The notes: generated by a model from the letters alone, not told the origin. A DNA stretch of 64,000 bases from Pseudeuparius sepicola (GCA_963920635.1 OY987301.1:55806560-55870559); one strand, 5' to 3'; positions 20,570 through 33,051 are shown, counted from the first letter of the stretch. A program made the numbers and translations.

Positions 20570-21395
20570 TATAATCGGAAATTGTGGTGCGCATATTGGG
20601 CCAATAATAATGGAGTTTTAAGTGATTTAAAGTTTCGAGTATGCCATTATGATTTTGTTTGTGAGAGTACTCAACACATTGGAGCTGTTTATCGGGATTT
20701 TCTATATCTTGAGTGTGTTTAGAGCAGAAAGAGATACGAATTCATTGAAAGTATTGCGGACATATTCAGATAAAAATTTTTGGATATCAACTTCTTCAGT
20801 AAGAATATGATAGCGTTGGTTAGAAGATGTTATAGAATGACGGGTATTTTTAATGTCAGTCTTCCAGTCTTTTTCAGTAAGAGTTAATTCAGCTACAAAA
20901 TTTTCTTTTCCTTTGAGATAAACAATTTCGAAATTGAATTCTTCTAATTTGAGTTTTCATCGGACAAGACGTGAATAGGGTTCTTTAATTTTATAGAGCC
21001 AAACTAAGGGATTGTGATTGGTTTCTACAGTGAATTTTACGCCAAAAAGACAGGGCCGGAAATGTTTAAAGGATCCAATTATTGCAAGGAGTTCTTTTTC
21101 GATTGTGGGATAGTTTCGTTCTGCGGTAATAAGGGTGCAGGAGTAGTAAGCAATTGGTTTTCCTTTTTGAGATAGGATAGAGCCAATAGCAACGTTAGAG
21201 GCGTCAGTAGTTAATGTAAAAGGTAGAGAAAAGTCAGGGTACTGGAGAATTGGGGAGTTACTTAGAGCGGATTTACATTTTTCAAAACAATCTCTATATT
21301 GCGGGTGATCAATTTCTATTTTTGTGCCTTTTCATAGACAACGTTACATGGATGCTGTCATTTTTGAGAAATTAGGAATGAAGCGGCGATAATAG
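20570..21395 (-). pseudogene. RNase H region of the second gypsy element
   Basis: The minus-strand reading includes TTDASNVAIGSILSQ, RNYPTIEKELLAIIGSFKHF and VETNHNPLVWLY, collinear with Ty3 RNase H. The last contains an N where this family usually has a D. It then runs into a connector and the start of the integrase zinc domain at about 20570-20640. The reading is interrupted by stops and frame changes. Confidence 0.75.
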
Positions 21396-22165
21396 CCTAT
21401 TAGCCTAAGAAACTTTTAATTTCTTTAGTAGTTTTCGGAATGGGGAAGTTTTGGATTGCAGATATTTTATTTGGATTAGGTGTAATGCCTTCTGGGGTAA
21501 TGACGTGGCCAAGGAAAGCTACTTCCTTCCTTAGAAATTCGGACTTGTCGAGTTGAATTTTTAGATTTCCTACGCGGAATTTTTGAAAAATTGATTTTAT
21601 ATGAATAAGATGTTCTGGTAAAGATTTCGAAAATATAATGACGTCATCCATATAGACAAAACAGGAATTATCGTAAAATTTCATCCATCATGCGCTGAAA
21701 ACTCGCGGGGGTGTGTTTCAAACCGAACGGTAGTCTTGTATATTTGAAGTGGCCATTGGGAACTGTGAAGGCGGTTTTTTCGACGGAGTTCGGGTGAACT
21801 TCAATTTGGTGAAAACCTTGGGCTGAGTCGAGGGTTGTGAAATATGTGCATTTACCTAAATTGTCGAGTATTTCGTCAATGCGTGGAAGAGGATATTTGT
21901 CTTCAACTGTATTGTAATTAAGTTTGCAATAGTCTATAACCATGCGAAACTTGCGTTTACCGGATGCATCCATTTTCTTTGGAGCGATCCAAACAGGAGA
22001 CGAATAAGGGGAAATTGAAGGTCGGATAATTTTTTGATCTAAAAGTTTTTCGATTTGGTAAGAAATTTCGCTTTCCATGACTTTAGGATGTCGGAAAGAA
22101 CGGGAAAATATAAGAGTTTCGTCTTTTGTGCGAATTTCGTGTTTGACAGAACTTGTAAATGACAA
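21396..22165 (-). pseudogene. reverse transcriptase of the second gypsy element, frameshifted
   Basis: Two overlapping minus-strand frames (22165-21668 and 21684-21400) together cover the RT fingers, palm and thumb start. Visible motifs: SPVWIAPKKMDASGKRKFRM, TTLDSAQGFHQI (catalytic Asp), RLPFGLKHTPASFQRMM, CFVYMDDVIIFSKS (catalytic Y-M-D-D), FLGHVITPEGI. A one-base frameshift at about 21675 separates the first block from the YMDD block. The catalytic residues survive; the gene does not. Motif style is closest to the 17.6/297-like branch of gypsy elements (family knowledge). Confidence 0.88.
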
Positions 22166-22555
22166 ATCAGATGATTCATTGTAGAAAATATCTTTAAATT
22201 GATGATAAAGATTAAGAATTTTTTGTTTTTCTTCGGAATTTAAGTGTTGTGTTCGAATAGAAGTAGGATCAAAAGAATTATTAGAGATGGAAGGTGGTAA
22301 TTCTTCAAAGTTTGATTATTATGGATAATTTCTGGGAGTACAACTTCATCATTATTGATACGGAGTCGATTATTTGTACGATATAAAACTTCAAATGGGA
22401 CGGAAACGCCAGGTCGTTGATAACTGCCAAATCGTTGAGACGAACCGATGATCCTCCTTTGGATGTCGTGCAGCTATCCTGTTCGCAGCGCCACTTATAG
22501 ACGGAGACGGTGATTCTTCTTTTTTTAAAAAGCTTTATTAAACACAGGTACAAAC
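22166..22555 (-). pseudogene. degenerate upstream pol region of the second gypsy element
   Basis: Patchy minus-strand reading (VPFEVLYRTNNRLRINNDEV, near 22395-22340) fits a protease-RT linker, but I see no protease D-T/S-G motif. The 5' boundary of the element was not found. Confidence 0.35.
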
Positions 22556-22639
22556 TATATTGAACTGTTAATTGATTTCATGAAATAAATGATAATTATG
22601 GTGATCCGTGATTTCGTCTTGTCGGTGTACTGTGGGGTC

Positions 22640-22830
22640 GATAAACATAACTCGCGTTTCATCAGCCACGCAGCCAAAAAAGGAAGTGCCTCGTACAAGC
22701 GCCTTGGCCTCACGATGCCGTGAACATAGAAAGACAGTAAAACCCAAAAATATTAGTCATATCAAGTCAATGCCCAATATAAAAATACCAAACCACTCAA
22801 ATCACCGATGGCAGAAATTGAGCGATAAAT
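22640..22830 (+). repeat. dispersed repeat C, copy 1
   Basis: Shares 'cgcagccaa-aaaggaagtgcctcgt', then 'aatattagtca' and later 'accgatggc' with the minus strand of 24735-24915. Both copies keep a short open frame containing ATQP(K/R)KEVPR. The sharing shows a mobile or duplicated sequence; identity unknown. Confidence 0.6.
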
Positions 22831-23099
22831 GCCGAAAATACAAAGAGGTCTCTTAATATTTTCTAAAATTTATTTGTGGCGTAAACAGATCCATTGTATG
22901 TTAATTGGGTTTTTCGCCACTAAACTGGTTAAAAGAAAACTTTTTCAAGTTGCCTGGAAAATTTATAAATTCTTAATAGTAAATGAACTAAACTTTGAAC
23001 TTGTAACTCAAAAAATATCTTCAACAAATTTGTTTCCTGAGCTTTCGGAGAATAAATTTTCCTCTTTTCTCAAAGATGATATAGTCGCCCCCGCTGCTG

Positions 23100-23600
23100 G
23101 CCATATGTATGTGTGTGTGTGTGTACGCCAAGACCACATCCCCGACCTCTACGTGGCGCAGTTTTTAATATTTCGAGTCGAAATTTCGCGTAGGGCGGCG
23201 CATGCGTGCGTACGGACCCCAGACCTATTGAAGGGTGCCCGAATCGGAAAAACCGTTTGGCCGGCCGGCCGGCTGGCCGGCGTTTCGAACCTAGGTCGTC
23301 GATCGAGTTCGACCTTGGCGTGGGGCCCGGACCCGTACGGGCCTCTCCCGTGCCGAAGGGCGCCCCGATCGGAAAAGCGGTTCGGCCGTTTGGGACATTT
23401 TTCCGATTTTCGGTTTCGCTTTCGGGCTAGCGTTTCGAACCTAGAACGTCGATCGAGTTCAACTTTCGCACGGGGCCCCGGACGGATATGGGCTTCACTC
23501 GTGCCGAAGGGCACCCCGATCGGAAAAGCCGTTCGGCCGTTTGGAGTCTGGCCTTCGCGATCTTCAAGGCCGGGCGCAGAGATCACCCTGTATATCACCT
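23100..23600. repeat. GC-rich tandem repeat block
   Basis: Three units begin 'gaagggtgcccgaatcgg' (about 23230), 'gaagggcgccccgatcgg' (about 23355) and 'gaagggcaccccgatcgg' (about 23506). They share 'ggaaaagc.gttcggccgttt', 'gcgtttcgaacctag' and 'cgtcgatcgagttc'. A (GGCC)n-like run lies in unit 1. The block ends at 'gatcaccctgtatatcacc', a TIR-like terminus. High GC gives long open frames on both strands; I treat those as non-coding. Confidence 0.8.
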
Positions 23601-24734
23601 GTCCTAATTCGGCACGGATCGGTTCTTGCTTCGGTTGCTGTGGAGTTCTCTGGGCAGGCGCCGCAGGCGGCCTGACAAGTGACAAGTCGTGTTTGTATTT
23701 GTTTTGATTCGTATAATCTGTCCAATAATTTTCCAGCCATTTGAGAGCCAGGAAGCCCATTTATTTTGCCTTCTTGAGTGACTATTATATTTGGTCTGTT
23801 CACGACGCAGGTAGGCCAGGGCGCTCTAACTTTTGTTTTTATTTCCATTTATTATCATTTTATAGGTGCACTGCAAGCCCGGGAATCTCTAAAACAGGGA
23901 TGGAAGTTACTTAATATTTGTCGCCCTAATATCAGTTGGCTTCTTTTGACGAAATCCAAAAAAATGATGCCATCCATACAGTTCAGGGACAAAGTTATTT
24001 GTTTTCCTACAGACTAGAGAGGAAGAAAGGATTTTAAGCCGAGCAGCTTGGTGCACACCCCTACATAGTTAGCTTTCACGTTTTGTGCACAGAACACTCG
24101 GTTATGGGCGAAATATATAATAAACAACAATGAAGGGTCCCAAAAGTACCTACTTAGGTATTTATTTGCGAAAGACCTAATACCCACGTACTAAAAGGGA
24201 GGTAATACAAAGTAGGTATAAAGCCGGATTTATAAACTTTGTAACGGATTTTTCCATTTCAAAATCCGTTACTCGTTTTTATATTTTTTATTAACATTAG
24301 TCATTATTTTCAAATATATATCCATACTTAATAACTAATTTATTTTTCGTAGTTTCAATTCATTTACAATATTGTATTCAATTTTATTACAATTTTTTCA
24401 AATTTTAAAAAACTTCAAATAATTCAAATTTTCGCGCGCCATATACGCGTCAATGGCCGTGTACTTCCGCCTAGCCTCGAACCCTGTGCAGACTCAAAAT
24501 GCGAAAATTCAAGTGTATGTTTACCTATCAGCAGGTATGTATTTAAAAATCGGTATTATGAATTACTCGATTTTTCGGTTCTTTTGATGCATATCTTGCA
24601 TATAAACTCTGTCTAGTTTATTAGATACGTTTCATGCTAAACGGCAGTTTCAGTTTTCTCCCGGTCTCCGTAGAGAAAACTCAGTCAAAATGTCTTTCAA
24701 ATACTGAATATTTTCGATTTTTATCGGATCTAAT
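23601..24734. other. gene-free stretch
   Basis: No feature recognised beyond A+T-rich DNA. The short frames here look like chance, including the 3' end of the one running out of the GC block. Confidence 0.45.
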
Positions 24735-24915
24735 AATTATGGCCATCGGTGGATTGTTTTGATTGGTTTTGCATCGTGATATTAAGGTTTTGATTTATGT
24801 GACTAATATTTTTTATATTTCTATCTCTGCGTGTGCACGACATTGAAAGGCAACGCCGTTGGCACGAGGCACTTCCTTTCTTGGCTGCGTAGCTGTAGAA
24901 TCGCGGGACACAGCG
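24735..24915 (-). repeat. dispersed repeat C, copy 2
   Basis: Inverse-oriented relative of 22640-22830: 'acgcagccaagaaaggaagt', 'gcctcgtgcc', 'aatattagtcacat' and 'ccaccgatggc' on the minus strand. Confidence 0.6.
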
Positions 24916-24945
24916 AGCGGGTGGTGGCTGTTTCTCATGGAAACC

Positions 24946-25007
24946 CTACAGGTGAGTAATTTCTTTTGATTTTTGCTTAATTCAGCGACTTTACTACTCA
25001 CCTGTAG
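24946..25007. repeat. hairpin made of two facing splice-donor-like sequences
   Basis: CTACAGGTGAGTA (24946-24958) is repeated as its exact inverse complement at 24995-25007. Each arm is a near-consensus 5' splice site (CAG|GTGAGT) on its own strand. Confidence 0.7.
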
Positions 25008-27970
25008 CGTTTTTTTTGACGTGCTGTTTTTTTGAAGGACTCATTTCGTCCAAGGCCCCGGCCATCTTTAACTCAAAAACATAGCACTGTCCTTCTTTGA
25101 ATGCCCACCATCTTGCAGTTGTTTCCTTGTCGAATATTTTCAAGTTTTTGGTCACGTTAGTCACATTTATTTTTCTTATTTTTCGGGTTAAGTCCCGATT
25201 CTGTAGTACGGAGCCACTCAGATAAATCTGACACCGATAAATTCAGTTTTCTAGTAAATTCATATTAACTTATATTTTGTCAACTTTCTTAAATTCTGTA
25301 CTTACCGTTCAAGTCTCAAATAAATTTTTCGCTTTAAATTAGATTTAAAATTTCATAAATTTCAAGAATTCGGGATGGAGCATTCTCACAATTTTTTCTT
25401 TTAATTAAATATTAAGCACATTGCTATTCTGGTCAGTTAAATTATATTAATTATCTAAAAATTTAAAAGCTATGCATAGTTTTCCATAGTTTAGTATAGT
25501 TCTAAACATTTAATTTTTATCATTATTTATCATATTAAGTAACTTTGGTATCATTATTCAATTTTAAATATTAATCGTAACCTAGTGGTTTAGAAATTTT
25601 TGTATTCTCTGATTTGTTCATGCTTGCACACCATCTCTGAGGACGCTACGACGACAGCCTTCTGATGACGAACAACGTAACGGAAGTTGCGTAGGCATAG
25701 GTGTGGATTCCTGGTCAGTTCTACTTCGGCGACGCCCTGAGATATTTGCTAGCCACAACAACAGCAGCGCCTACACCGGGGGATCGGAGGAAGCCCTAGC
25801 CTCGCCCCGCATCACAACACGCCTCGTTTGAGCGTAAGCAAATGAAGACGCAGTTCGAACTTATTATTAAGAGTAAATCATAATCAAAACTGAACAGTCA
25901 GAGTTTATTTGTAAAGCCAATTTGATTTTTTATTTGTTCTCAAACCAATTTTTAACTAAAATTTAACTTTTAATTTTTAATTAAAATTTAACTATTTCCT
26001 AGTTTATATTTAAATAGTCGCTCAATTCTAACTTCATACTAAAGTTGATTTATTTTATACTGTTATCATTTAAAAGTTGTACAAGCTTAATTGTGACTCT
26101 CAAATTATTGTGATAATAAATTATATATATATTGTAATAAGGTAACAAGGTTTTATTGAACACACCCAGCTATAGCAGACCTCGGTTTGTTATAACTTTG
26201 ACGTTTAACGTTTCCGTTTGAAGTTTGCAGTTTCCGTTTGACGTTGACGCAGCTGCTGTTTGGAATTATCTGTGCGCCTGCATGGTAGGTATCAACGCCA
26301 GAAAAATAAACAATAAAACAACAACCATTGTCATGGGAGCGAAGTCGATTTCAATATTCTGATTTAGCAACTCTGAATCCATTCTGTTTACTACTATGTA
26401 GCGTTTTTTTTGGACAATTAATATTAAAAATATAACACAAAATCAATACAGATGTGACCTCACACGTGACGCTTTAAAAAGGCACTTCATTAGCCGGAGA
26501 TACAACGGCAAACGGAAAAAGATAAATGTTGGTTATCCCTGACCGTTGAACGAGGGAATACACTCAACGCCCTGACGGAACGTCAAACGGCAACGGAATT
26601 TGAATTGATAAATACTATAGAAAATTCAAAACATTGCTCCTCCATGTGAAGCTTTCTGGGAAACAACACGATACTACGTAATTATATGAGTAGTTATTAT
26701 TGGCCTATTTATTTGTAACCCTTCCTAATTTGAAAGAAAAACATTTTTTATGTTCTTGAACTAAATGTCTCAAAAACAAGAACGTGATTTTTGCGTAGGA
26801 AGTGAACAATTTTGGTATGAACTCAGCAAATTCTTAACAACCAAACACAGATGGTCTATAATTTCGCCGTGTCAAACTCGACATGGTGTTCGTTAGTACC
26901 AACGTTTTTTCTAGTGTTTACTCTAAACACTTGTTTGTGCCAAAGTGCCACTTAATTCAGTAAATTCAGCTACACAATAGGTGCACCTCCTATCCCAGGA
27001 GGAACACCCATACGGTAGACAAATCCAAGGTTATAAATTTGAATGGAATCCGATATATGATTAACTGGTAGGGACAAACAATACGGCCCAGATAAACAAC
27101 GCGAATTATTGACTAGCAATTAGGCAATCGTTTCGGTGCACCTCGGTTTCGGCATTTGATTGGCATGCGGTAGAATTGCACATTCGCTTTCAACGTGCAA
27201 CTTTGTTTTATAAAATAACAATTTAGCCAAATATGTTTTGGGCGATTCACAATAAATAAAATTGCGTTACCCGAAACAGCCACACTGTGAACTAGAACTG
27301 AAACTATAGAGTTACAGTCTTTGAAAAAGTATAGTTAAGTCTGTAGTCTATAACTCGCGCAGAATCTTTATTTCCCATTTCCCAACAACATAGATCCAAA
27401 ACAATTTCAATAAATTACAAATTTTGTCTTAGAAGTAGAACTTGCGTCTTATTGGCAAGATAAAAACTACGAACAAATTTTCTATGACAGGTTTTACTCG
27501 TATAATGGTGGAAATATTGAATAATTATTTCCTAACAGAGACCCTGTTTTTTATGAGCCAAATTATACTCAGATTTGCATATTTTGTTACCACGATTTCG
27601 CCTAAAAACAAAACTTTTTTGTACATTAAGATAAAAATATGGGACAACTTGCACTAGGTGCATAAGGTGCATAAGGTAAATCGACGAAAATTTTTGTATG
27701 GCCATCATGCAGGAGGAGAATAACTTTTCCATTATTACAGATAGAAACTTTTCATTACGGCCCAAATGTAAATAAAATATTCCACCGAACTCAGTTTTCT
27801 CAAAACATATACAAATTTATTAGGCGAGATAAAAATTTCGCTTTTGCTGAGCTAGTATATGATATAGAAAACAATTTTTATAGATACCTTGTTTTCAGAA
27901 AAAAAACCAACAAATGTTAGCAACGATAATAATTTGCTTTCTTCTGCTATACGAGTCTTGTATCTTAATA
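25008..27970. other. gene-free A+T-rich stretch
   Basis: No gene recognised. A more GC-rich patch at 25630-25850 and a stretch with 'cgtttccgtttgacgtt'-type repeats at 26200-26260 may be old repeat ends. 'ggtgcataa' is duplicated at about 27656. Confidence 0.45.
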
Positions 27971-27984
27971 AAGTGTTACATTAT

Positions 27985-28200
27985 ATGTACAGGGTTATGC
28001 ACATAACATTTTACCCCCCTTAATTCTTTAATTTTTCGTGATAGAAAAAAATGGTAAATAGAAAAGTTGTAGGGAATTTTATTGTGAGTTTAAAGAGCAT
28101 ATCAGATCTGCCTATATACAGGGTGTTGTCAAGTTACAAACCAAACCTGTTTTTTTAAAATAGAACACCCTGTATATTATTGTTTTTTTCAATTCTATTC
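27985..28200. mobile_element. foldback MITE, family B, partial copy
   Basis: From 'gtacagggttatgcacataa' through 'agagcatatcagatctgcc' to a 54-bp hairpin-ended core (28119-28172) beginning CAGGGTGTTGTC and ending ACACCCTG between TA dinucleotides. Closely related to both arms of the palindrome at 28922-30201. Confidence 0.75.
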
Positions 28201-28671
28201 TTTATTCCGATTCCAACGATATATATGTAATATGTTTGGTTTAATGGTTTACTCGGAATTTGCTGTCATAACAAAAATTTGACATTTGACAGTTGTAAAC
28301 CATTAGGTTTAGTTTTGTAGTTTCTTGCAATAAATAAATAAAAAATAATAAACATAAAAACAAACCAGATTTATTGATGAATTAGACCTATATATAAACT
28401 ACTATGAAGTTAGCATCTACACTATAATAGATGTTCGATGACGCCTCCATCCTGCGCAAGACAGAGATTATATCGCTTAACTAGGCTTCTCTTAAAATTT
28501 ATTACTGCGCCGGATTCATTGAGGAGTCGGATTTCTTCAGTTATCTTCTGTTTTAATTGGTTGATATCGTTTGTTCTTTCGAATGTCAAACTTTTGTTAT
28601 CATGACAGTTTATTATTTTTCGTGGCAATCTGGATATATGATAATGCAGTATTTGAAAGCAAATTCCGAGT

Positions 28672-28729
28672 GTTTGCCCATTATCACCTTTTCTTGTAAT
28701 TGTTACATTTACACTCGCTAATCTTACAT

Positions 28730-28740
<11 letters not shown>
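28672..28740. repeat. 70-bp sequence shared with 52122-52190
   Basis: 'gcccattatcaccttttctt' through 'cgctaatcttacatccttat' is nearly identical at both places, each followed by (TA)n. This suggests a shared TE end or a duplication. Confidence 0.8.
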
Positions 28741-28791
<51 letters not shown>

Positions 28792-28868
28792 ATTATATAT
28801 ATACCTACTTGTCAAATTTTTAGTTAAGCTGTTTAGGCACTGTAAAGATTTTATATATTTTTCATTTA

Positions 28869-28911
<43 letters not shown>

Positions 28912-28980
28912 ATTATATATATACCTACTTGTCAAATTTTTAGTTAAGCTGTTTAGGCACTGTAAAGATTTTTCAATTTT
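28733..28980. repeat. (TA)n microsatellite and 120-bp tandem duplication
   Basis: A (TA)n run at 28733-28783. The following 'tacctacttgtcaaattttt' block occurs at 28802 and again at 28922, giving a 120-bp period with another (TA)n between. Confidence 0.85.
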
Positions 28981-29291
28981 TGCGTAACTTATAAATTTTA
29001 TAACATACCTACCTACAATGAAATTTGAAACTTATGAAAAATATATATACAATTTTGGCCCAGCCTGTACAGGGTTATGCACATAACATTTTACCCCCTT
29101 AACTCTTTTATTTTTCGTGATAGATGGTAAATAGAAAAGTTGTAGGGAATTTTCTTGCGAGTTTAAAGAGCATATCAGATCTGCCGATATACAGGGTGTT
29201 GTCAAGATACAAATCAAACCTGTTTTTTTTTTAAATAGAACAACCTGTATATTATTGTTTTTTTCAAATCTATTCTTCATTCCGATTTCAA

Positions 29292-29344
<53 letters not shown>

Positions 29345-29351
29345 ATTTCAA

Positions 29352-29394
<43 letters not shown>

Positions 29395-29455
29395 TTAAAT
29401 AGAACAACCTGTATATTATTGTTTTTTTCAAATCTATTCTTCATTCCGATTTCAA

Positions 29456-29496
<41 letters not shown>

Positions 29497-29503
29497 ATTT
29501 CAA

Positions 29504-29544
<41 letters not shown>

Positions 29545-30201
29545 TTAAATAGAACAACCTGTATATTATTGTTTTTTTCAAATCTATTCTTCATTCCGAT
29601 TTCAACGATATATATATATATATATATATATATCCGATTTCAACGATATATATATATATATAAAAGTTGTAGGGAATTTTCTTGCGAGTTTAAAGAGCAT
29701 ATCAGATCTGCCGATATACAGGGTGTTGTCAAGATACAAATCAAACCTGTTTTTTTTAAATAGAACACCCTGTATATTATTGTTTTTTTCAAATCTATTC
29801 TTCATTCCGATTTCATTTATTTCATTTATATCGTTGAAATCGGAATGAAGAATAGATTTGAAAAAAACAATAATATACAGGGTGTTCTATTTAAAAAAAA
29901 CAGGTTTGATTTGTATCTTGACAACACCCTGTATATCGGCAGATCTGATATGCTCTTTAAACTCGCAAGAAAATTCCCTACAACTTTTCTATTTACCATC
30001 TATCACGAAAAATAAAAGAGTTAAGGGGGTAAAATGTTATGTGCATAACCCTGTACAGGCTGGGCCAAAATTGTATATATATTTTTCATAACTTTCAAAT
30101 TTCATTGTAGGTAGGTATGTTATAAAATTTATAAGTTACGCAAAAATTGAAAAATCTTTACAGTGCCTAAACAGCTTAACTAAAAATTTGACAAGTAGGT
30201 A
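28922..30201. mobile_element. long palindrome (family B foldback) with expanded TA/ATATA centre
   Basis: The left arm (about 28922-29298) is repeated in inverse orientation at about 29829-30201, both running from 'acctacttgtcaaattttta' to 'ccgatttcaacgatata'. Each arm contains CAGGGTGTTGTCAAG and CAACCTG/CACCCTG. The centre (29299-29828) holds four to five (TA)n tracts separated by 'tccgatttcaacgata' and 'tttaaatagaacaacctgta' pieces. YIYIYI-type frames in it are microsatellite artefacts. Confidence 0.85.
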
Positions 30202-31329
30202 ACAGTAAACATTTTTTACACGGTTGTTTCATTGTCTCACTGTCCAAAGCCTACTTGTTGAAAGGGCGCGCTTCCAATTATCATACACATGAAATCATAA
30301 AAGCTCTTAGTATTATTAGTTAAATTAATGAATAACTACTTAAGTTACTCATTAAGTGTTATATATTTTTGGAATGGTAATTTTTTTGCTCTATTAAAAA
30401 TTGCAAAAATATAAATATATTCATCGGTAACTCTTAAACCAAGGACTTGAAAAAAAAGTAGTAGTAGCATTGGATTCGACGTAAAAAAGTGCTTTAGGAA
30501 TGTTTTTACAGAAACACCAAATTTTTAACCCGAAAAAAGTTACGGCCACTTTTCGAAAACGCACATTTTCGAAAAACGCCCTGTAACTCAAGAACGGTGA
30601 CAGATATCGATTCGATTTCGCCATTAAGTTTATCATTAAAAATGAGCCTCAGACACCGATATCAGTTTTCGTCTATCTCCATCAAAAATAGGAGTTTCCC
30701 TTTAAAAGTGTCCAATTTGGTACACCCACATATGTTACCAAATTAAAATTCAGATTTATGTTACACCTTAGGAAATATGACTTTGTGCAACTGGCGTTGA
30801 TATTTCGGAACTAGCGAAGCACCAGTTGCACTAAATCTAACATTTCACAACTGCTTAGATAAATAGCTACTATGTTTAGTTACTATATACCACTAGTATT
30901 TAAATTCTATTTCTACCTAAAGAATATTTAGAAAATGCCCTGGGGATAATTGTCTTAAAATAATAATGAGTCCAATAAAATTTCCGGAAATAATTCGGTA
31001 AGAAAATCTTACACCAAATCTTGAAAATCAAATATATTGAATTGAAATTGTTAACATTAAATTTGTAAATTTGTTCAGCCAACGCGAATATTTTACTCGC
31101 CTCTGTGTTTTAAAATGCCTTGTTTGCGTTAAAAGACCGGATAAAATGCAACTTTTAATTAAGTAAAACTAGTTAAAGAAAATAAACAGCATATTTAAAT
31201 AAAATCCAATAATTTTTTCAAACTTAGTTTTTCCAAAACAATAAATAAAAGGGTACTTACTTACTTACACCTTTAGTTCTGATGACAATATAATATGCAA
31301 TACTCAAAATTGTAATACATTCAAAATGC
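30202..31329. other. gene-free A+T-rich stretch
   Basis: Nothing recognised; no domain in any short frame. Confidence 0.45.
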
Positions 31330-31640
31330 CCGTCCCCACATGATGGCGAATGACGTATCCTTTGTCAACCCCTTAATATGGGAAACGATAAAGTTTGTGA
31401 CATAACATCAAATTCAATATGGCCGCCGTTCCAAGATGGCGAACTACATTTTTTCTTTTAAACCCCCTTAATATGGGTATCAAATAAAAGGGCTTGAAAA
31501 ATAGAAAACGATAAAGTTAGTTACATCACACAAATTTAATATGGCCATCGCCCCAAGATGGCGGATTACATTTTCTTTTCAACCCTTCCAATATGGGTAT
31601 CAAATGAAAGGACTTGAAGAGTAGAAAACGAACAGCATAA
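31330..31640. repeat. ~121-bp diverged tandem repeat, about 2.5 units
   Basis: Repeating order of 'aagatggcg', 'acatttt-tcttt', 'aaccc-cttaatatgggtatc', 'aaatgaaaggacttga', 'gaaaacgataaagtt', 'tcaaattcaatatggccgc'. 'aagatggcg' occurs near 31434 and 31555. Diverged, so old. Confidence 0.75.
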
Positions 31641-31789
31641 TGGCTGCTGCACTCAGAGTTGGCTTCCAGCGAGGGAACTCCTCAATGGTGAATACCATTA
31701 TTTACCACAAATTATGTAGACGCATTCAATTATAATAGCCCATTTATATTATGCAGAGTACACAAAATGCAGGGTAGTAGTGTCGACCA

Positions 31790-31880
31790 TGCAATGAATG
31801 GCAACGAAGACAAAATAATAGTAATTGCCCCCCTCCCCAGCACAAGCATGTGGTTGCTTCTGGGGGACTCCTAGTTTGGA
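31790..31880 (+). repeat. dispersed repeat D, copy 1
   Basis: 'gaagacaaaataatagtaat', then 'tgcccccctcccc-agcacaagcatgtggttgctt' matches 38985-39062 in inverse orientation. Followed by (ATT)n after about 30 bp. It may be the 3' end of a non-LTR element, but no coding domain could be assigned. Confidence 0.6.
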
Positions 31881-32350
31881 GTATTGTGAGGGTGAGAATT
31901 ATTATTATTATTATGCCGTTGTCTGTAGGGTCAAGTCACTAGAAAGTCTCCTTGTAGAAGAACTAGATTGTAGCAAATTAACAGGCAAGCGACCATGCAA
32001 CAATGGCGAATTAATTGAAATGAACAGACTTAGCAAGACGTCCAGCGAAAATTAAAAAAATAATTAATTAGTAATAAAAAAATATGTTTAAAAACACATT
32101 ATGCATTATTATACTTTATGCATTTGTATATGATATAAGAGCTTGACGAAAATAATGCTAAGTAGAAACCGTGCAGGACGCTGTGTACGAGATATATCCC
32201 ACGAGTTATTTTACCCCCGTTAACTTTTTAATTTTTGACCCACAAAAAAATGGAAAATACAAAAGTTTGGGGAAATTGTCTGTGGTTATCAACGCACTCA
32301 TCAGAAAATTAAAATTCAGATCCCAAACAATAATTTGCATATAGAACCAG

Positions 32351-33051
32351 CATGGGCGCCCGCAGAAAAAAAACACGTTTTAATTTTCTAAAAATAAAAA
32401 TTTATCGTTAGAAAAACGAGTATCAAAGTAACATTATTCCTAAACGACACAACACGACAACAAAAAATATCAAATACTAAACGAAACAAAAATATATCTA
32501 TGATTAAATATTGGATATACTCTTTGGCATAATAACACAAAACAAACACCAATTATCACCAATGTTACCAGAGTCTACATAGACACATTGTGTAAGTATG
32601 TAGAAAATAACACGTAGCACGTAGATATAACAAAAAATATCAAATCCTAAATAAAACATAAAAATATATTTCTCGATTTTTCCATTCCTAAGTAGGTACC
32701 TAATATGCTTGTTTGCTACAATACTCATTTTATGATTTAATATATCATTACACAATATGTTCATGTAGAATTTGTATAATGCAATAATCTCGACAATAAT
32801 AATAAAATTAAGAAAATGCAAACTTTATTCTTCTTCGATCTTGAGCAACGGTATCCAATACTTTCTCAACAAATTGTACTCGTTCGGTATCTATCTTTTC
32901 CCGATGAACCCTAAGTAGTTCTTTACTGCACTGCACACAAGAATACTCATTATTTCACTATAAATTTTTATAGTCATGTGTTTATTGTTCTTCGCACGTG
33001 CGGTTATAAAAGTGTGAAGCGAAACAATGATCCCCCCCGCGGGCGCCCATG
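32351..33051. mobile_element. hAT-like non-autonomous element with 8-bp target duplication
   Basis: Ends are inverted repeats: CATGGGCGCCCGCAG on the left, and CCGCGGGCGCCCATG on the right. AGAACCAG flanks both sides (32343-32350 and 33052-33059). An 8-bp duplication is the hAT size, although CATGGGCGCC is not a canonical hAT terminus. 701 bp, no open frame of note. A similar terminus ('aacggcgcccatgg') lies near 33360. Confidence 0.78.

Noticed and set aside
22829..23760. Long overlapping open frames on both strands (292 and 203 codons) over the GC-rich block
   Set aside because: They coincide with a tandem repeat of high GC, where stop codons are rare in all frames; the translations only echo the repeat and show no domain.
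28732..29805. Frames encoding YIYIYI runs
   Set aside because: Direct translation of (TA)n microsatellites.
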